From assembly GCF_022601875.1 (NCBI RefSeq), contig NZ_JAKVIP010000011.1, positions 1-64,000 on the forward strand: a stretch of 64,000 nucleotides of DNA, in the 5' to 3' direction. Positions 1 to 9,218 of the stretch are shown one piece after another. Position 1 is the first letter of the stretch; each line of letters starts with the position of its first letter. Source of the stretch: Chryseobacterium sp. SSA4.19 (lineage in GTDB: Bacteria; Bacteroidota; Bacteroidia; Flavobacteriales; Weeksellaceae). The translations under genes were made by a program, and so were the position numbers. The notes beneath the pieces are model-generated. The model had not been told where the DNA came from. It did no database searches and worked only from the letters and a program-made list of their open reading frames with translations.

Positions 1-110
1 ATTACCTGGAAGAACCTGCACTTTTTAGCATTTTCTTTAAGGCTAATCAAAAAATTAAAAGTTTAAACAACTTCAATGATAGATTTTAACAGATACTTTA
101 TACAAACAAA

Positions 111-133
111 AAGCGGGAAAAGTTTTCCCGCTT
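111..133 (-). terminator. Rho-independent terminator of the M61 peptidase gene
   Basis: An 11-bp perfect inverted repeat (AAGCGGGAAAA / TTTTCCCGCTT) surrounds a single base. On the minus strand it is followed by a T-rich tail at 110-101. It lies 20 bp past the stop codon of the minus-strand peptidase gene. Confidence 0.85.
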
Positions 134-153
134 GATTAATATTCTTATAGATC

Positions 154-2010
154 TTATTTTTTTCCTGTCAGCCACTGATCCTGCAGCTTCTGTTCCGCCG
201 GCGTTGGATTGGTTTTAAACTGAAGGTTCTCTATCGTCATTTTATCAAGGATCGCTTTGCCCTTAAGATCCAGTTTTTCAGATTTTCCACCGCTATTTCT
301 GAGGACCGTCACGGTTACGTTCTGTCCTTCTTTAATGGTTTTTGAATAATTGATGAAGTCCTGAATATTCTGGACATTGATGGTTTTCCCGTCCAGGGCA
401 ACAATTTCATCTGTAATTTTAAACCCTATGCTTTTTGCAAAAGGTGAAAGAGCTGAACTTTCATCAAATACAAAAGTATTGTTCTTGTCATTATAGCCGG
501 TCTGTTGCGGATCTTTAACAAACCAGAAAATAGGAGGGGTTTCCTGTTTTTTTAATTCTACCCCAACCATATTAAGATATTGGGCATACGGTGTCGGCTT
601 GTCTCCGGCAATATATTGAGTATAAAAATCCTTTACCTGTGGATATCCGGTAACAGCCACCAGCTCATCAATCAATTTATCGTCTTTGAAAGGTTTGTTT
701 TCACCGAATCTCTGGGACAGTTTCCTGATCATATCACGGTATCCCATTTCACCGTTTGAGAGTTTTCTGAGTTCTATATCAAGGCACAGGGCCAGAAGCG
801 TTCCTTTTTCATATACATTTCTGTACTGGTCTTTATATTCGTCCTTCAGCACATTTTTACTCATCACCGTGAAAGGCATGGTATCGTTGTAGTTCTTGGA
901 ATTGGTAATCTTTTCATTTATTCTCTGCAGGAACTCATTTTTCGTAATCAGGCCTTCCTGGATCTGGAACAGATTGGCAAAATATTCCGTTCCGCCTTCA
1001 TACATCCAAAGGTGTTGGGACATTTTCGGATCTGCATAATCAAAATAATGGATTTCTTCGGAATGCGTTTTCAGAGGATTCACCGTATGGAAAAACTCGT
1101 GGGAAACTACATCCGTAATGGCTTTGTCGATCGCTTCTTTCGGCATCATTTCAGGAAGCACGACACTCGTCGATTCATGGTGTTCCAGTGCTCCGAAACC
1201 TTTGATCTGAGGGCCGTCGGTTCCAGCCAGATAAAGCATAATCGCATATTTTTTATTGGTGTTCATATCACCCAGGAACTTCTTCTGGGCCACTACCATT
1301 TTTTCAAGATTTTCTTTAAAATCAGCCGCCTTATATTTTCCGGAAGGAGAATACACTCCTAACACCAGGTCCATTCCGCCGGCATTGAATGTAATGTAGT
1401 CCGGTTTTGTGTACATCAGCGGGGAATCAGTCAGCTTAGCATAATTCGCAAGGGTAAAAGTATCTGTAGATTCAGATTTGTCCTGGTCAACCAAAGCTGT
1501 AGTTCCGTAAAAACCTGTCGGTTTCTGGATGACGAGCTGATAAGGCACATCCTGCATATTGTCAATATATCCTACAAACCCATGGGTATTAAGAAGATAT
1601 ACTTTTCCTTCTTCAATGTCTGTTCCCGAAGGTGAAAACACGGCTTTGTGTTTTGAAGTGTCTGCCTCATCATCAAAACTGTCATTTACCAGATAAGTAA
1701 CTTTTGCCAGGTTCTGCGCATTCTTAAGGGCATAGGTGTTGTCACTCACTTTTGTAAAAGTCAGTTCCTTTCCTTTATTGTCAAAAAACTTGATCCCTTC
1801 CACAAATCTTCCGTAATCATCTACGGAGTAGGTTCCCGGAACGGTTTTAGGAAAATGGAATTTCACATCTCCTGATTTCATTTTCGGAAAGTCCATTGTA
1901 ACGGCAACCTGGTCATTCCTTACATTTACCAGATCAATAGTCGTTTTAATAGATTGGGCATTCGCCAGAAAAGCGGATAATATACCTAAGCTAAGGGCTG
2001 TTTTTTTCAT
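154..2010 (-). CDS. Secreted M61-family metallopeptidase with C-terminal PDZ domain
   Basis: The 618-residue protein begins with a signal peptide (MKKTALSLGILSAFLANAQS), so it should act outside the cytoplasm. An N-terminal beta-rich M61 domain is followed by the zinc motif HEFFH near residues 302-306. A downstream EGGTEYF block near residue 340 probably supplies the third zinc ligand. Residues of about 505-590 look like a PDZ domain (VALDGKTINVQNIQDF). This order matches the M61 glycyl-aminopeptidase family, which removes N-terminal residues from peptides. The exact substrate cannot be read from sequence. It is transcribed alone, with its own terminator, downstream of a co-oriented M1 peptidase gene; the two may share a role in peptide scavenging. 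Start and length fit the family. Confidence 0.9.
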   Translation of the reverse strand: MKKTALSLGILSAFLANAQSIKTTIDLVNVRNDQVAVTMDFPKMKSGDVKFHFPKTVPGTYSVDDYGRFVEGIKFFDNKGKELTFTKVSDNTYALKNAQNLAKVTYLVNDSFDDEADTSKHKAVFSPSGTDIEEGKVYLLNTHGFVGYIDNMQDVPYQLVIQKPTGFYGTTALVDQDKSESTDTFTLANYAKLTDSPLMYTKPDYITFNAGGMDLVLGVYSPSGKYKAADFKENLEKMVVAQKKFLGDMNTNKKYAIMLYLAGTDGPQIKGFGALEHHESTSVVLPEMMPKEAIDKAITDVVSHEFFHTVNPLKTHSEEIHYFDYADPKMSQHLWMYEGGTEYFANLFQIQEGLITKNEFLQRINEKITNSKNYNDTMPFTVMSKNVLKDEYKDQYRNVYEKGTLLALCLDIELRKLSNGEMGYRDMIRKLSQRFGENKPFKDDKLIDELVAVTGYPQVKDFYTQYIAGDKPTPYAQYLNMVGVELKKQETPPIFWFVKDPQQTGYNDKNNTFVFDESSALSPFAKSIGFKITDEIVALDGKTINVQNIQDFINYSKTIKEGQNVTVTVLRNSGGKSEKLDLKGKAILDKMTIENLQFKTNPTPAEQKLQDQWLTGKK

Positions 2011-2138
2011 TGAGTTTTAATTTATACAGTAGTTAGTTGTTTACAGAAGCGTTTTGTTACATGCAGCTGTATTAAACTTTCTTAAAATTAATTATTAAAA
2101 AAGCAGAACAGCAACACTGTTTTACCTTATTCAAAATA

Positions 2139-3770
2139 TTATTGTACTTTTTCGTAATTGATATAATAATTTTTGTTGAATTGTACCGGAGACCCTTTTT
2201 TAAGCTTTACTGTCTGCCACTGTTCGGTTGGAGTAATGGTCTGCTCACCATCTATTCTTATGGGAAGCTGCAGGTTTTTCACGATGTGGGTATAACGGAA
2301 TTTCAGTTCTTCTCCTCTCTGAGAATATTCCAGAACCGGAATTTTTGTTGTTCTTAAATACTGATTGAACACAGAAGAAAAATCAATTCCCGATTTCTTT
2401 GATATATACTCTTCAACCTGCCGGGTGGTAACGGTCTGGTGATAGAAGTCTTTATTCAATCCTCTTAAAATCTGCCTGAATTTTTCATCATTATTGATGA
2501 CCTGGCGGATCATATGCAGCATGTTTGCCCCTTTCGGATACATGTCGCCGCTGCCTTCATTTCTTACTCCGTATTTCCCGATGATGGGTATGTCATTGGC
2601 GATGATTTCCCTGATCCCGATAGCGTAAAGATCAGCTGATTTTTTATCCATATAACGTTCAGTAAATAAAACTTCAGAGTAATTGGTAAAGCTTTCATGA
2701 ATCCACATATCGGCCTGATCCTTTGCCGTAATATTGTTGGCAAACCATTCGTGCCCGCTTTCATGAATGATAATGAAATCCCAGTTCAGCCCGACACCGG
2801 TTCCGGAAAGATCTCTTCCCAGATACCCGTTCTGATACCTGTTTCCATACGCAACACTGCTCTGATGCTCCATGCCGAGATAAGGTGATTCCACCAACTT
2901 GTAAGAATCTTCATAAAAGGGATAGGGGCCAAACCAGTATTCAAATGCGGAAAGCATCGGCTTCACCTGCTGAAATTGCTTTTTGGCTTTGTCCAGATTA
3001 TAGTCCATTACCCAATAGTCCAGATCCAGTTTACCCTTTTCGCCACTGAAAGTATCTTTAAAATTCACGTATTTTCCGATATTCGGAATAATAGAATAGG
3101 CATTGATCGGATTTTTAACTTCCCAAGTATAAGTGGTCTTGTCTCCGTTCGTTTTTTTATCGGTCAGCCTGCCGTTTCCTACGCCTACAAGGTCTTTCGG
3201 CGTAACAATTTTCATAATAATCCCATTGTCAGGCTCATCGCTCCAGATATCTTTTGTAGGAAGCCAGATCGAAGCTCCGATGCCTTCGTCTGCAACACTC
3301 ATCCACGGGTTTCCTTTCTCATCGTGGGCGAAAACCCAGCCTCCGTCCCACGGCGCATTTTTAGCAATTGTCGGATTCCCGGAATAGGCAATATTAATAG
3401 TGAATTTTTCTCCTTTTTTAAAAGTCTTATTACTTTTAATCCAGATAAAATCATCTTCCTGATTATAATTCGCCACTGGAAAGCTTGCTTCCACCTTATC
3501 CGCTTTCATCGGTTGCTGAAGATCGATCTGGAAGACCGGATTGGTAACTTCTTCAATAATCTCAAAACTGATGATGTTATTGCCTTTAATACTTTTGTTT
3601 GCAAAATCGGGCTCTACGGAAAGATCGTATTTTTTAACATCCCAGAAATCCCGGAACGATGTATTGGAACCTTTTAAAGAATCCTGTTTCGTAAACACTT
3701 TGTTTTTTTCAAATAATTGCCCAAAAGCAAGTCCTGAAGCGAGTAAAAGGGTCAATGGCAGTTTTTTCAT
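2139..3770 (-). CDS. Secreted M1-family metallopeptidase (aminopeptidase N-like)
   Basis: From the ATG at 3770 the protein has 543 residues and starts with a signal peptide (MKKLPLTLLLASGLAFGQ). It shows the M1 hallmarks: GMEHQS in place of the GAMEN exopeptidase motif, HESGHEW as the HExxH zinc site, and a third-ligand Glu in the WIHESFTNYSE block. M1 enzymes usually remove N-terminal amino acids from peptides. The altered GAMEN motif is common in short bacteroidal homologues. The frame stays open to a TTG at 3794, but that codon lies inside a TACTTTTG promoter element, so the ATG is preferred. The C-terminal region is short compared with four-domain aminopeptidase N. Confidence 0.9.
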   Translation of the reverse strand: MKKLPLTLLLASGLAFGQLFEKNKVFTKQDSLKGSNTSFRDFWDVKKYDLSVEPDFANKSIKGNNIISFEIIEEVTNPVFQIDLQQPMKADKVEASFPVANYNQEDDFIWIKSNKTFKKGEKFTINIAYSGNPTIAKNAPWDGGWVFAHDEKGNPWMSVADEGIGASIWLPTKDIWSDEPDNGIIMKIVTPKDLVGVGNGRLTDKKTNGDKTTYTWEVKNPINAYSIIPNIGKYVNFKDTFSGEKGKLDLDYWVMDYNLDKAKKQFQQVKPMLSAFEYWFGPYPFYEDSYKLVESPYLGMEHQSSVAYGNRYQNGYLGRDLSGTGVGLNWDFIIIHESGHEWFANNITAKDQADMWIHESFTNYSEVLFTERYMDKKSADLYAIGIREIIANDIPIIGKYGVRNEGSGDMYPKGANMLHMIRQVINNDEKFRQILRGLNKDFYHQTVTTRQVEEYISKKSGIDFSSVFNQYLRTTKIPVLEYSQRGEELKFRYTHIVKNLQLPIRIDGEQTITPTEQWQTVKLKKGSPVQFNKNYYINYEKVQ

Positions 3771-3791
3771 CTGAAATAATTTATTCTCTTT

Positions 3792-3799
3792 CAAAAGTA
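3792..3799 (-). promoter_or_regulatory. -7 promoter element for the M1 peptidase gene
   Basis: On the minus strand this reads TACTTTTG, matching the Bacteroidota -7 consensus TAnnTTTG. It ends 21 bp before the ATG at 3770 and argues against the upstream TTG as a start. No clear -33 TTG was seen. Confidence 0.5.
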
Positions 3800-3926
3800 G
3801 AAAAATTAATGATGATACAATCTTAAGAAAATAAAAATATACTAAGGTTTTTTATAAGTGTAATGAATGTTGATTCCATAAAAACAGATGCAGATACATT
3901 TTGCATATATTGTACTTATAAAAAAA

Positions 3927-3949
3927 TCCCGCAAAGTCAGTTTGCGGGA
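3927..3949 (-). terminator. Rho-independent terminator of tatC
   Basis: A 9-bp stem (TCCCGCAAA / TTTGCGGGA) encloses the 5-nt loop GTCAG. On the minus strand it runs into six T residues (3926-3921). It lies 27 bp past the tatC stop codon. Confidence 0.85.
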
Positions 3950-3976
3950 ATATATTTTATCAAAAGATTCTGAAAA

Positions 3977-4804
3977 TTATTTCTGAACTGCCGGCAGATT
4001 TCCGGCAGCCTTCTGAACTTTCTTATACGTGTAGGCACACATCAGGATGCTGAACTCGTATAACAAAAGCAACGGCAATGCGGCCATCATCATGCTTAAA
4101 ACGTCTGCAGGCGTAATAATTGCTGCCACTACCATGATCAGAACGATTGCGTGGCGACGGTAGGTTCTCATAAACATTGGGGTCAGGATCCCGATGGTTG
4201 TAAGGAAATAGATAAGGACCGGAAAAAGAAATATAACCCCCATCCCCAAAACAACCTGTAAAAACAAAGTGGTGTAATCGCTTAGATCATAAAGAGGAAT
4301 GATGATATCCGAAATTTTAAAAATCACCCCGAAATTAACGGCAAAAGGAAGAATTAAAAAATAACCGCATAAAACGCCTGTCATAAACAGGATCCATACG
4401 GAATTGATTATAAAAATAGAATTTTTTCTTTCTTTCGGATGAAGTGCCGGACTGATGAATCTCCATAATTCCCAGACAATATAAGGGAATGCAACCACAA
4501 TTCCCCCGAAGATCGAAACTGCCATCATCACATTAAACTGCTGATAAAGCTTACTTGCACGTACGGGGAAGTCTTTCGGGAGATGAATGCTGTCTTCTCC
4601 TAAAAGCATTTTTGAAAAATGGTTAACCATTTCAAAAGTAGGAAAATCATTTCTCGTCGGACCAAAAAAGATATGGTCCATGATCCAGTTGATATTAAAG
4701 CCGATAATAATAGCAGCTACTATAATAGCTATGATCGAACGGATGAGGTGACCTCTTAATTCACCAATATGCCCGAAGAAGGACATGTCTTTAGCATCAC
4801 TCAC
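3977..4804 (-). CDS. tatC: Sec-independent protein translocase subunit TatC
   Basis: This 275-residue polytopic membrane protein carries the TatC signature near its N terminus (FFGHIGELRGHLIRS) and about six hydrophobic segments. TatC is the receptor that recognises twin-arginine signal peptides and, with TatA/TatB, moves folded proteins across the inner membrane. No tatA or tatB lies beside it. The start at 4804 is GTG; an in-frame ATG at 4786 (MSFFGHI) is an alternative that keeps the whole conserved region. A promoter-like TACATTTG upstream and a terminator downstream suggest it can be transcribed alone. Confidence 0.95.
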   Translation of the reverse strand: MSDAKDMSFFGHIGELRGHLIRSIIAIIVAAIIIGFNINWIMDHIFFGPTRNDFPTFEMVNHFSKMLLGEDSIHLPKDFPVRASKLYQQFNVMMAVSIFGGIVVAFPYIVWELWRFISPALHPKERKNSIFIINSVWILFMTGVLCGYFLILPFAVNFGVIFKISDIIIPLYDLSDYTTLFLQVVLGMGVIFLFPVLIYFLTTIGILTPMFMRTYRRHAIVLIMVVAAIITPADVLSMMMAALPLLLLYEFSILMCAYTYKKVQKAAGNLPAVQK

Positions 4805-4824
4805 AGAATAATATTTTACGGGTT

Positions 4825-4832
4825 CAAATGTA
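4825..4832 (-). promoter_or_regulatory. -7 promoter element for tatC
   Basis: The minus strand reads TACATTTG, a full match to TAnnTTTG, 20 bp upstream of the GTG start. No convincing -33 box was found. Confidence 0.45.
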
Positions 4833-4880
4833 TGAAAAAAGTTTCAGTAAAGCAGGACATTAGGATCGCAAGACAGATGT

Positions 4881-5375
4881 TTAATAATCAATATTGTAGG
4901 TTCTTTGTTCAATATTCAGATCTGTTAATATTTCTTCTGCTATTATATTGATCTCTCTCCAATATACATTGCGATCAAGATCTATTGATTCAGAAAGCCA
5001 TTCATTATAAGGTATTAGAGATGCGGTTTCTTTCAAAACCAATAATTTGGGTCTTATATTTTCTTCAACGAATTGATTTCTGAAAAAACATTCAAACCAC
5101 TTCTCTGCAAAAATATCATCCAGATCATCTTTTAAACTGCGTATAGAAGCAATTTCGTAAGGAATAAAACGAAATTTATCGGCATCGTAAGTACAGAAAA
5201 TTAAAGATTTTTTTAATACCTCAAAATGATCAGGACAAAATTTGTCATACTTTTCTTCATCATCAATTTCTTCTTCACGAAGGAAGTGTCCCTGAACAGC
5301 AGATGACTCTGACTGTTTATCTAAATATTTTTTAAGGAGAAAAACAAAAATAATTAACAGGTAAACAACCGCCAT
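4881..5375 (-). CDS. Hypothetical protein with N-terminal membrane anchor
   Basis: I do not recognise this 164-residue protein. A single hydrophobic segment at residues 3-16 is followed by a charged, soluble region, so it is probably a membrane-anchored protein facing the cytoplasm. The start is ATG at 5375, only 11 bp after the kdsD stop codon, so the two genes are probably co-transcribed. No catalytic motif or conserved cysteine pattern is visible; the few cysteines are scattered. Confidence 0.7.
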   Translation of the reverse strand: MAVVYLLIIFVFLLKKYLDKQSESSAVQGHFLREEEIDDEEKYDKFCPDHFEVLKKSLIFCTYDADKFRFIPYEIASIRSLKDDLDDIFAEKWFECFFRNQFVEENIRPKLLVLKETASLIPYNEWLSESIDLDRNVYWREINIIAEEILTDLNIEQRTYNIDY

Positions 5376-5386
5376 AGTATTTAAAA

Positions 5387-6346
5387 CTAATTAATACCCT
5401 CATCCAAGAGCTTGTGCAAATCAATAATACCGAAATATTTACCGTTTTCCGTCACAATCAGTTGCCCGATGTTATTGTCCTTTAAAATTTTCATGGCTTC
5501 TTTCGCAAGTGCTGTCCTTTCAATCGTTTTCGGATTAGCAGACATAATATCTTTTGCAAGAACCGTTGAAATGTCGTCGCCTTTCATCAGCATCCTTCTT
5601 AAATCGCCGTCAGTGATAACACCGATAATTTCACTTTTATCGGTCACTACCGTTATTCCGTGTCTTGATGCACTGATGGAAATAATAACATCTTTTACCG
5701 TGGCTTGTTCAGTAACATGGGGCTTTTGGGAAGAAAGGAAATCGTCTACTTTTGAAATCAGATTCTTTCCTAAACTTCCACCCGGATGGAATTTGGCAAA
5801 ATCATTGGCTTTAAAATCACTCATTTCCATTAGAGAAACAGCCAGAGCGTCCCCCAAAGCCATCTGGAGGGTTGTTGAACTGGTAGGAGCCAATTGGTTC
5901 GGGCATGCTTCCACATCGACATGGGTGTCAAGAATCACTTCGGAAAATTCTGCAAGTTTGCTTGATTTGTTTCCTGTCATGGCAATTAATGAGGAAGAAT
6001 ATTCTTTCAAATAAGGAACGAGATTGACAATCTCCGGGGAGTTTCCTGAGTTGGAAATGCATAAAACGACATCCTGCTTCTGTATGACTCCCAGATCGCC
6101 GTGAATAGCTTCCGAAGCATGAAGAAACTGCGAAGGCGTACCGGTAGAGTTTAATGTGGCTACGATTTTATTGCCGACATGGGCGGATTTTCCGATGCCT
6201 ACTACAATCAGCTTTCCTTTGGCATCATGGATAATCTCCACAGCTTTGGCAAATTCGTCGTCAAGTCGGGTTTTTAATTTTTCAAGTTCAGAAATTTCAA
6301 TTTCCAGTGTGGTTTTTGCAATTGAAATGATATTGGCTCTCTCCAT
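5387..6346 (-). CDS. kdsD: D-arabinose 5-phosphate isomerase (KpsF/GutQ family)
   Basis: The 319-residue protein has an N-terminal SIS sugar-isomerase domain (GIGKSAHVGNKI near residue 52, then HASEAIHGDLG and ISNSGNS). Two CBS domains fill residues of about 200-319. This is the standard architecture of arabinose 5-phosphate isomerases, which convert ribulose 5-phosphate to arabinose 5-phosphate, the precursor of Kdo for lipopolysaccharide. The ATG start at 6346 faces recQ across a 157-bp divergent intergenic region. The downstream hypothetical gene follows after 11 bp. Confidence 0.93.
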   Translation of the reverse strand: MERANIISIAKTTLEIEISELEKLKTRLDDEFAKAVEIIHDAKGKLIVVGIGKSAHVGNKIVATLNSTGTPSQFLHASEAIHGDLGVIQKQDVVLCISNSGNSPEIVNLVPYLKEYSSSLIAMTGNKSSKLAEFSEVILDTHVDVEACPNQLAPTSSTTLQMALGDALAVSLMEMSDFKANDFAKFHPGGSLGKNLISKVDDFLSSQKPHVTEQATVKDVIISISASRHGITVVTDKSEIIGVITDGDLRRMLMKGDDISTVLAKDIMSANPKTIERTALAKEAMKILKDNNIGQLIVTENGKYFGIIDLHKLLDEGIN

Positions 6347-6463
6347 TTTACTTTTGAATAGGGATATAGAAACTCTTAGAAAATAGTATAATTTTACAGG
6401 AGTTTTTAATATAATTTTTATTTTTAATACATTCGTTTACTTTTATGTTACGCAAAAAATGTA

Positions 6464-6471
6464 TAACTTTG
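6464..6471 (+). promoter_or_regulatory. -7 promoter element for recQ
   Basis: TAACTTTG matches TAnnTTTG and lies 32 bp upstream of the recQ ATG. It is in the region shared with divergent kdsD. Confidence 0.5.
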
Positions 6472-6503
6472 GATTAGATGCAAATTTAGCAATAGAAAAT
6501 TAG

Positions 6504-8708
6504 ATGAGCGCAAAAAAAGCCAATTTATCAGGCGAATTGAAAAAATATTTCGGGTTTTCTACTTTTAAAGGCCAGCAAGAACAAATTATACAGAACCTGT
6601 TAGAAGGTAAAGATATATTTGTGCTGATGCCTACAGGAGGGGGGAAATCCTTATGTTACCAGCTTCCGGCTCTTATATCTGAAGGTACGGCAATCGTAGT
6701 TTCACCATTAATAGCCTTAATGAAGAACCAGGTAGATGCAGTGAACGGATTATCATCTGATGACGGAGTAGCACATGTTTTAAATTCCTCATTAAACAAA
6801 ACACAGACCAAACAGGTATTTGACGATATTAAAAACGGGAAGACCAAGCTTCTGTATGTCGCTCCTGAATCCTTAATTAAAGAAGATTACCTGGATTTTT
6901 TAAAGGAAGTCAAAATTTCATTTGTTGCCATAGACGAAGCCCACTGTATTTCAGAATGGGGACATGATTTCAGGCCTGAATACAGAAACCTGAAAGCAAT
7001 TATTGATAAAATCGCCGATGTACCTGTGATTGCTCTGACGGCTACCGCAACGCCTAAGGTTCAGGATGATATCCAGAAGACACTCGGCATGTCTAATGCG
7101 CTGGTATTCAAAGAAAGCTTCAATAGGCCTAACCTTTATTATGAGGTGCGGCCTAAAGTAAATATAGACAGGGAAATTGTAAAATTCATCAATCAAAATA
7201 AAGGGAAATCAGGAATTGTATACTGCTTAAGCCGCCGGAAAGTGGAAGAGTTTGCGCAGCTTTTACAGGTAAACGGGATCAATGCCCTACCATATCATGC
7301 CGGACTTGACCAAAAAGTAAGGGTCGCCAATCAGGATAAATTCCTGATGGAAGATGTGGATATCATTGTGGCAACCATTGCATTCGGAATGGGAATCGAT
7401 AAACCTGATGTCCGCTTCGTTATTCATTATGATTTTCCCAAATCACTGGAAAGCTATTACCAGGAAACGGGCCGTGCAGGCCGCGACGGTGGAGAAGGTT
7501 ACTGTCTGGCATTTTATGATCCGAAAGACATCGAAAAGCTCGAAAAATTCCTTGCTCAGAAACCGGTTTCAGAAAGGGAAATTGGGTTACAGCTTCTGAA
7601 TGAAATCGTAGGCTATGCCGAAACTTCAATGAGCAGGAGGCAGTATATTCTGAATTATTTCGGTGAAAATTTTGACCCTGTTCAAGGGGAAGGAGCCAAT
7701 ATGTGTGATAATTCATCAAATCCTCCTAAATTAAAAGATGCTACCGATGATCTGAAGAAAGTGTTGGAACTTATCAATGAAACGGGAGAAAAATTCAAGT
7801 CGAAAGACCTGATTTCTGTGATTGCAGGAAAAGAAAATGCAGTAACAAAATCATACAAACTTGAGCAGGCACCTTATTTCGGTTTTGGTAAAGATGAAAA
7901 AGACAATTACTGGAAAACAATCCTCAGGCAGGCAACTGTGCAGAATTTTTTACAGAAAGATATTGAAACGTACGGTGTCTTAAAAATTGCTGAAAAAGGA
8001 AGGCTGATTTTAAAAGGTGAACTTGAACATTCCTTCCTTATTGCCGAAGACCGTGAGTTTGATCTTACACAGGCAAAAGTTGAAAGCGACCAGATCCAGA
8101 TGCAGTCGGGAGGAGGGATGGATCAAAACCTTTTTGCCTTATTAAAGGAATTGAGAAAAAAAGTTGCCAAGAAGCATGGCATTCCGCCTTATACGGTCTT
8201 TATGGATCCGAGTCTGGAAGATATGACGGTTCAATATCCGGTTACGGTAGATGAGGTGGCCAAAATTTATGGCGTAGGAGAAGGGAAATCGCGGAAATAT
8301 GGTAAGGAATTCGCTGATTTTATCAGTAAGTATGTAGAGGATAACCATATCGAGCGTACTCAGGATATGGTATTAAAGCAGGTAGCAAATAAATCCAGCC
8401 ACAAAGTTTTTATCATTCAGAGCACCGATAAAAAAATTGATCTTGAAGATATTGCAAGAGCCAAGAACATTTCAATGGATGAACTGTTGAAGGAAATGGA
8501 ACGTATCGTCTATCAGGGTACCAAACTGAATATCGATTATTATATTGAAGACAACTTTGATGAAGATATTGTAGACGGCTTCATGGAATTTATGAATGAA
8601 TCTGAAAGTGACAGTATGAAAGTACTGCTGGATGAATTCGGTGATGAACTTTCTGATGAAGAAGTGAGAATGCTGCGTATTAAATTTATCAGTGATGTAG
8701 CCAACTAA
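6504..8708 (+). CDS. recQ: ATP-dependent DNA helicase RecQ (long bacteroidal form)
   Basis: This 734-residue SF2 helicase has Walker A (PTGGGKS, residues 43-49), a DEAH box (residues 144-147) with the RecQ-specific segment after it, and motif VI (QETGRAGRDG). An RQC region, an HRDC-like segment at about residues 540-600 and an acidic C-terminal extension follow. RecQ unwinds DNA 3'-5' in recombination and repair. The zinc-binding part of RQC is degenerate: where four cysteines are normal, the sequence reads SMSRRQYILNYFGE and later GANMCDNSSNPP, leaving one obvious cysteine. The protein is longer than E. coli RecQ (about 610 residues). Confidence 0.95.
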   Translation: MSAKKANLSGELKKYFGFSTFKGQQEQIIQNLLEGKDIFVLMPTGGGKSLCYQLPALISEGTAIVVSPLIALMKNQVDAVNGLSSDDGVAHVLNSSLNKTQTKQVFDDIKNGKTKLLYVAPESLIKEDYLDFLKEVKISFVAIDEAHCISEWGHDFRPEYRNLKAIIDKIADVPVIALTATATPKVQDDIQKTLGMSNALVFKESFNRPNLYYEVRPKVNIDREIVKFINQNKGKSGIVYCLSRRKVEEFAQLLQVNGINALPYHAGLDQKVRVANQDKFLMEDVDIIVATIAFGMGIDKPDVRFVIHYDFPKSLESYYQETGRAGRDGGEGYCLAFYDPKDIEKLEKFLAQKPVSEREIGLQLLNEIVGYAETSMSRRQYILNYFGENFDPVQGEGANMCDNSSNPPKLKDATDDLKKVLELINETGEKFKSKDLISVIAGKENAVTKSYKLEQAPYFGFGKDEKDNYWKTILRQATVQNFLQKDIETYGVLKIAEKGRLILKGELEHSFLIAEDREFDLTQAKVESDQIQMQSGGGMDQNLFALLKELRKKVAKKHGIPPYTVFMDPSLEDMTVQYPVTVDEVAKIYGVGEGKSRKYGKEFADFISKYVEDNHIERTQDMVLKQVANKSSHKVFIIQSTDKKIDLEDIARAKNISMDELLKEMERIVYQGTKLNIDYYIEDNFDEDIVDGFMEFMNESESDSMKVLLDEFGDELSDEEVRMLRIKFISDVAN

Positions 8709-8747
8709 ATAGATTATACCTTAACGAAATACTTGTAAAGAAATTAC

Positions 8748-9098
8748 ATGAATACGATCCCCAAAATAGGATGCGTGTGTGAAAAACCCAATGCACACTA
8801 TACTGAGTACAGAAGCTCAGAATTAGGTATTGACCATACCAATGGAAGATATGCAGAAGTAACCATTCAGCAATGTAAACTATGCCAGAGAATCTGGATC
8901 CATTATTTTGTAGAATTCGAAAGCTTTTCCAAATCGGGAAGATGGTACAAGGGAATCGTTTCTAAAAAAGACCGACCGAATATTACGTCTGAAAATGCTG
9001 TTGAATTTCTGGAAAGTATTGACTGGTATGTTTATGGAGGTTCGTATTTTGACAGTACAGGAATGTTCGGGCAAGGGAAATTGAGTGTGGACCTGTAA
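8748..9098 (+). CDS. Hypothetical protein with putative zinc-binding cysteines
   Basis: The 116-residue soluble protein has an N-terminal CVC motif and a CKLC motif about 35 residues later, a spacing that could bind one zinc ion. The rest is rich in aromatic residues and has no motif I know. It starts with ATG 39 bp after recQ on the same strand and may be co-transcribed with it. The function is unknown; small zinc-ribbon proteins are often DNA, RNA or protein adaptors, but that is only a possibility here. Confidence 0.72.
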   Translation: MNTIPKIGCVCEKPNAHYTEYRSSELGIDHTNGRYAEVTIQQCKLCQRIWIHYFVEFESFSKSGRWYKGIVSKKDRPNITSENAVEFLESIDWYVYGGSYFDSTGMFGQGKLSVDL

Positions 9099-9144
9099 TA
9101 TCTTAAGATTATAAATTTTCCTCCCAAAATTTGACAAATCTCAG

Positions 9145-9175
9145 TTGGGCACTTGGTAATTAATCAGTAAATTTG
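9145..9175 (+). promoter_or_regulatory. Promoter of lpdA (TTG-N20-TAAATTTG)
   Basis: A -33 TTG at 9145-9147 and a -7 TAAATTTG at 9168-9175 are 20 bp apart. Both match the Bacteroidota sigma-ABfr pattern, and the -7 box lies 43 bp upstream of the lpdA ATG. Confidence 0.6.
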
Positions 9176-9218
9176 TAAGCATTAAGTAAGTTAATAATAA
9201 CAAATTCATATAAATAAC

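Noticed and set aside
2976..3677. A 233-codon open frame on the plus strand
   Set aside because: It lies wholly antisense to the M1 peptidase gene, whose protein has clear motifs. The plus-strand translation has no recognisable feature.
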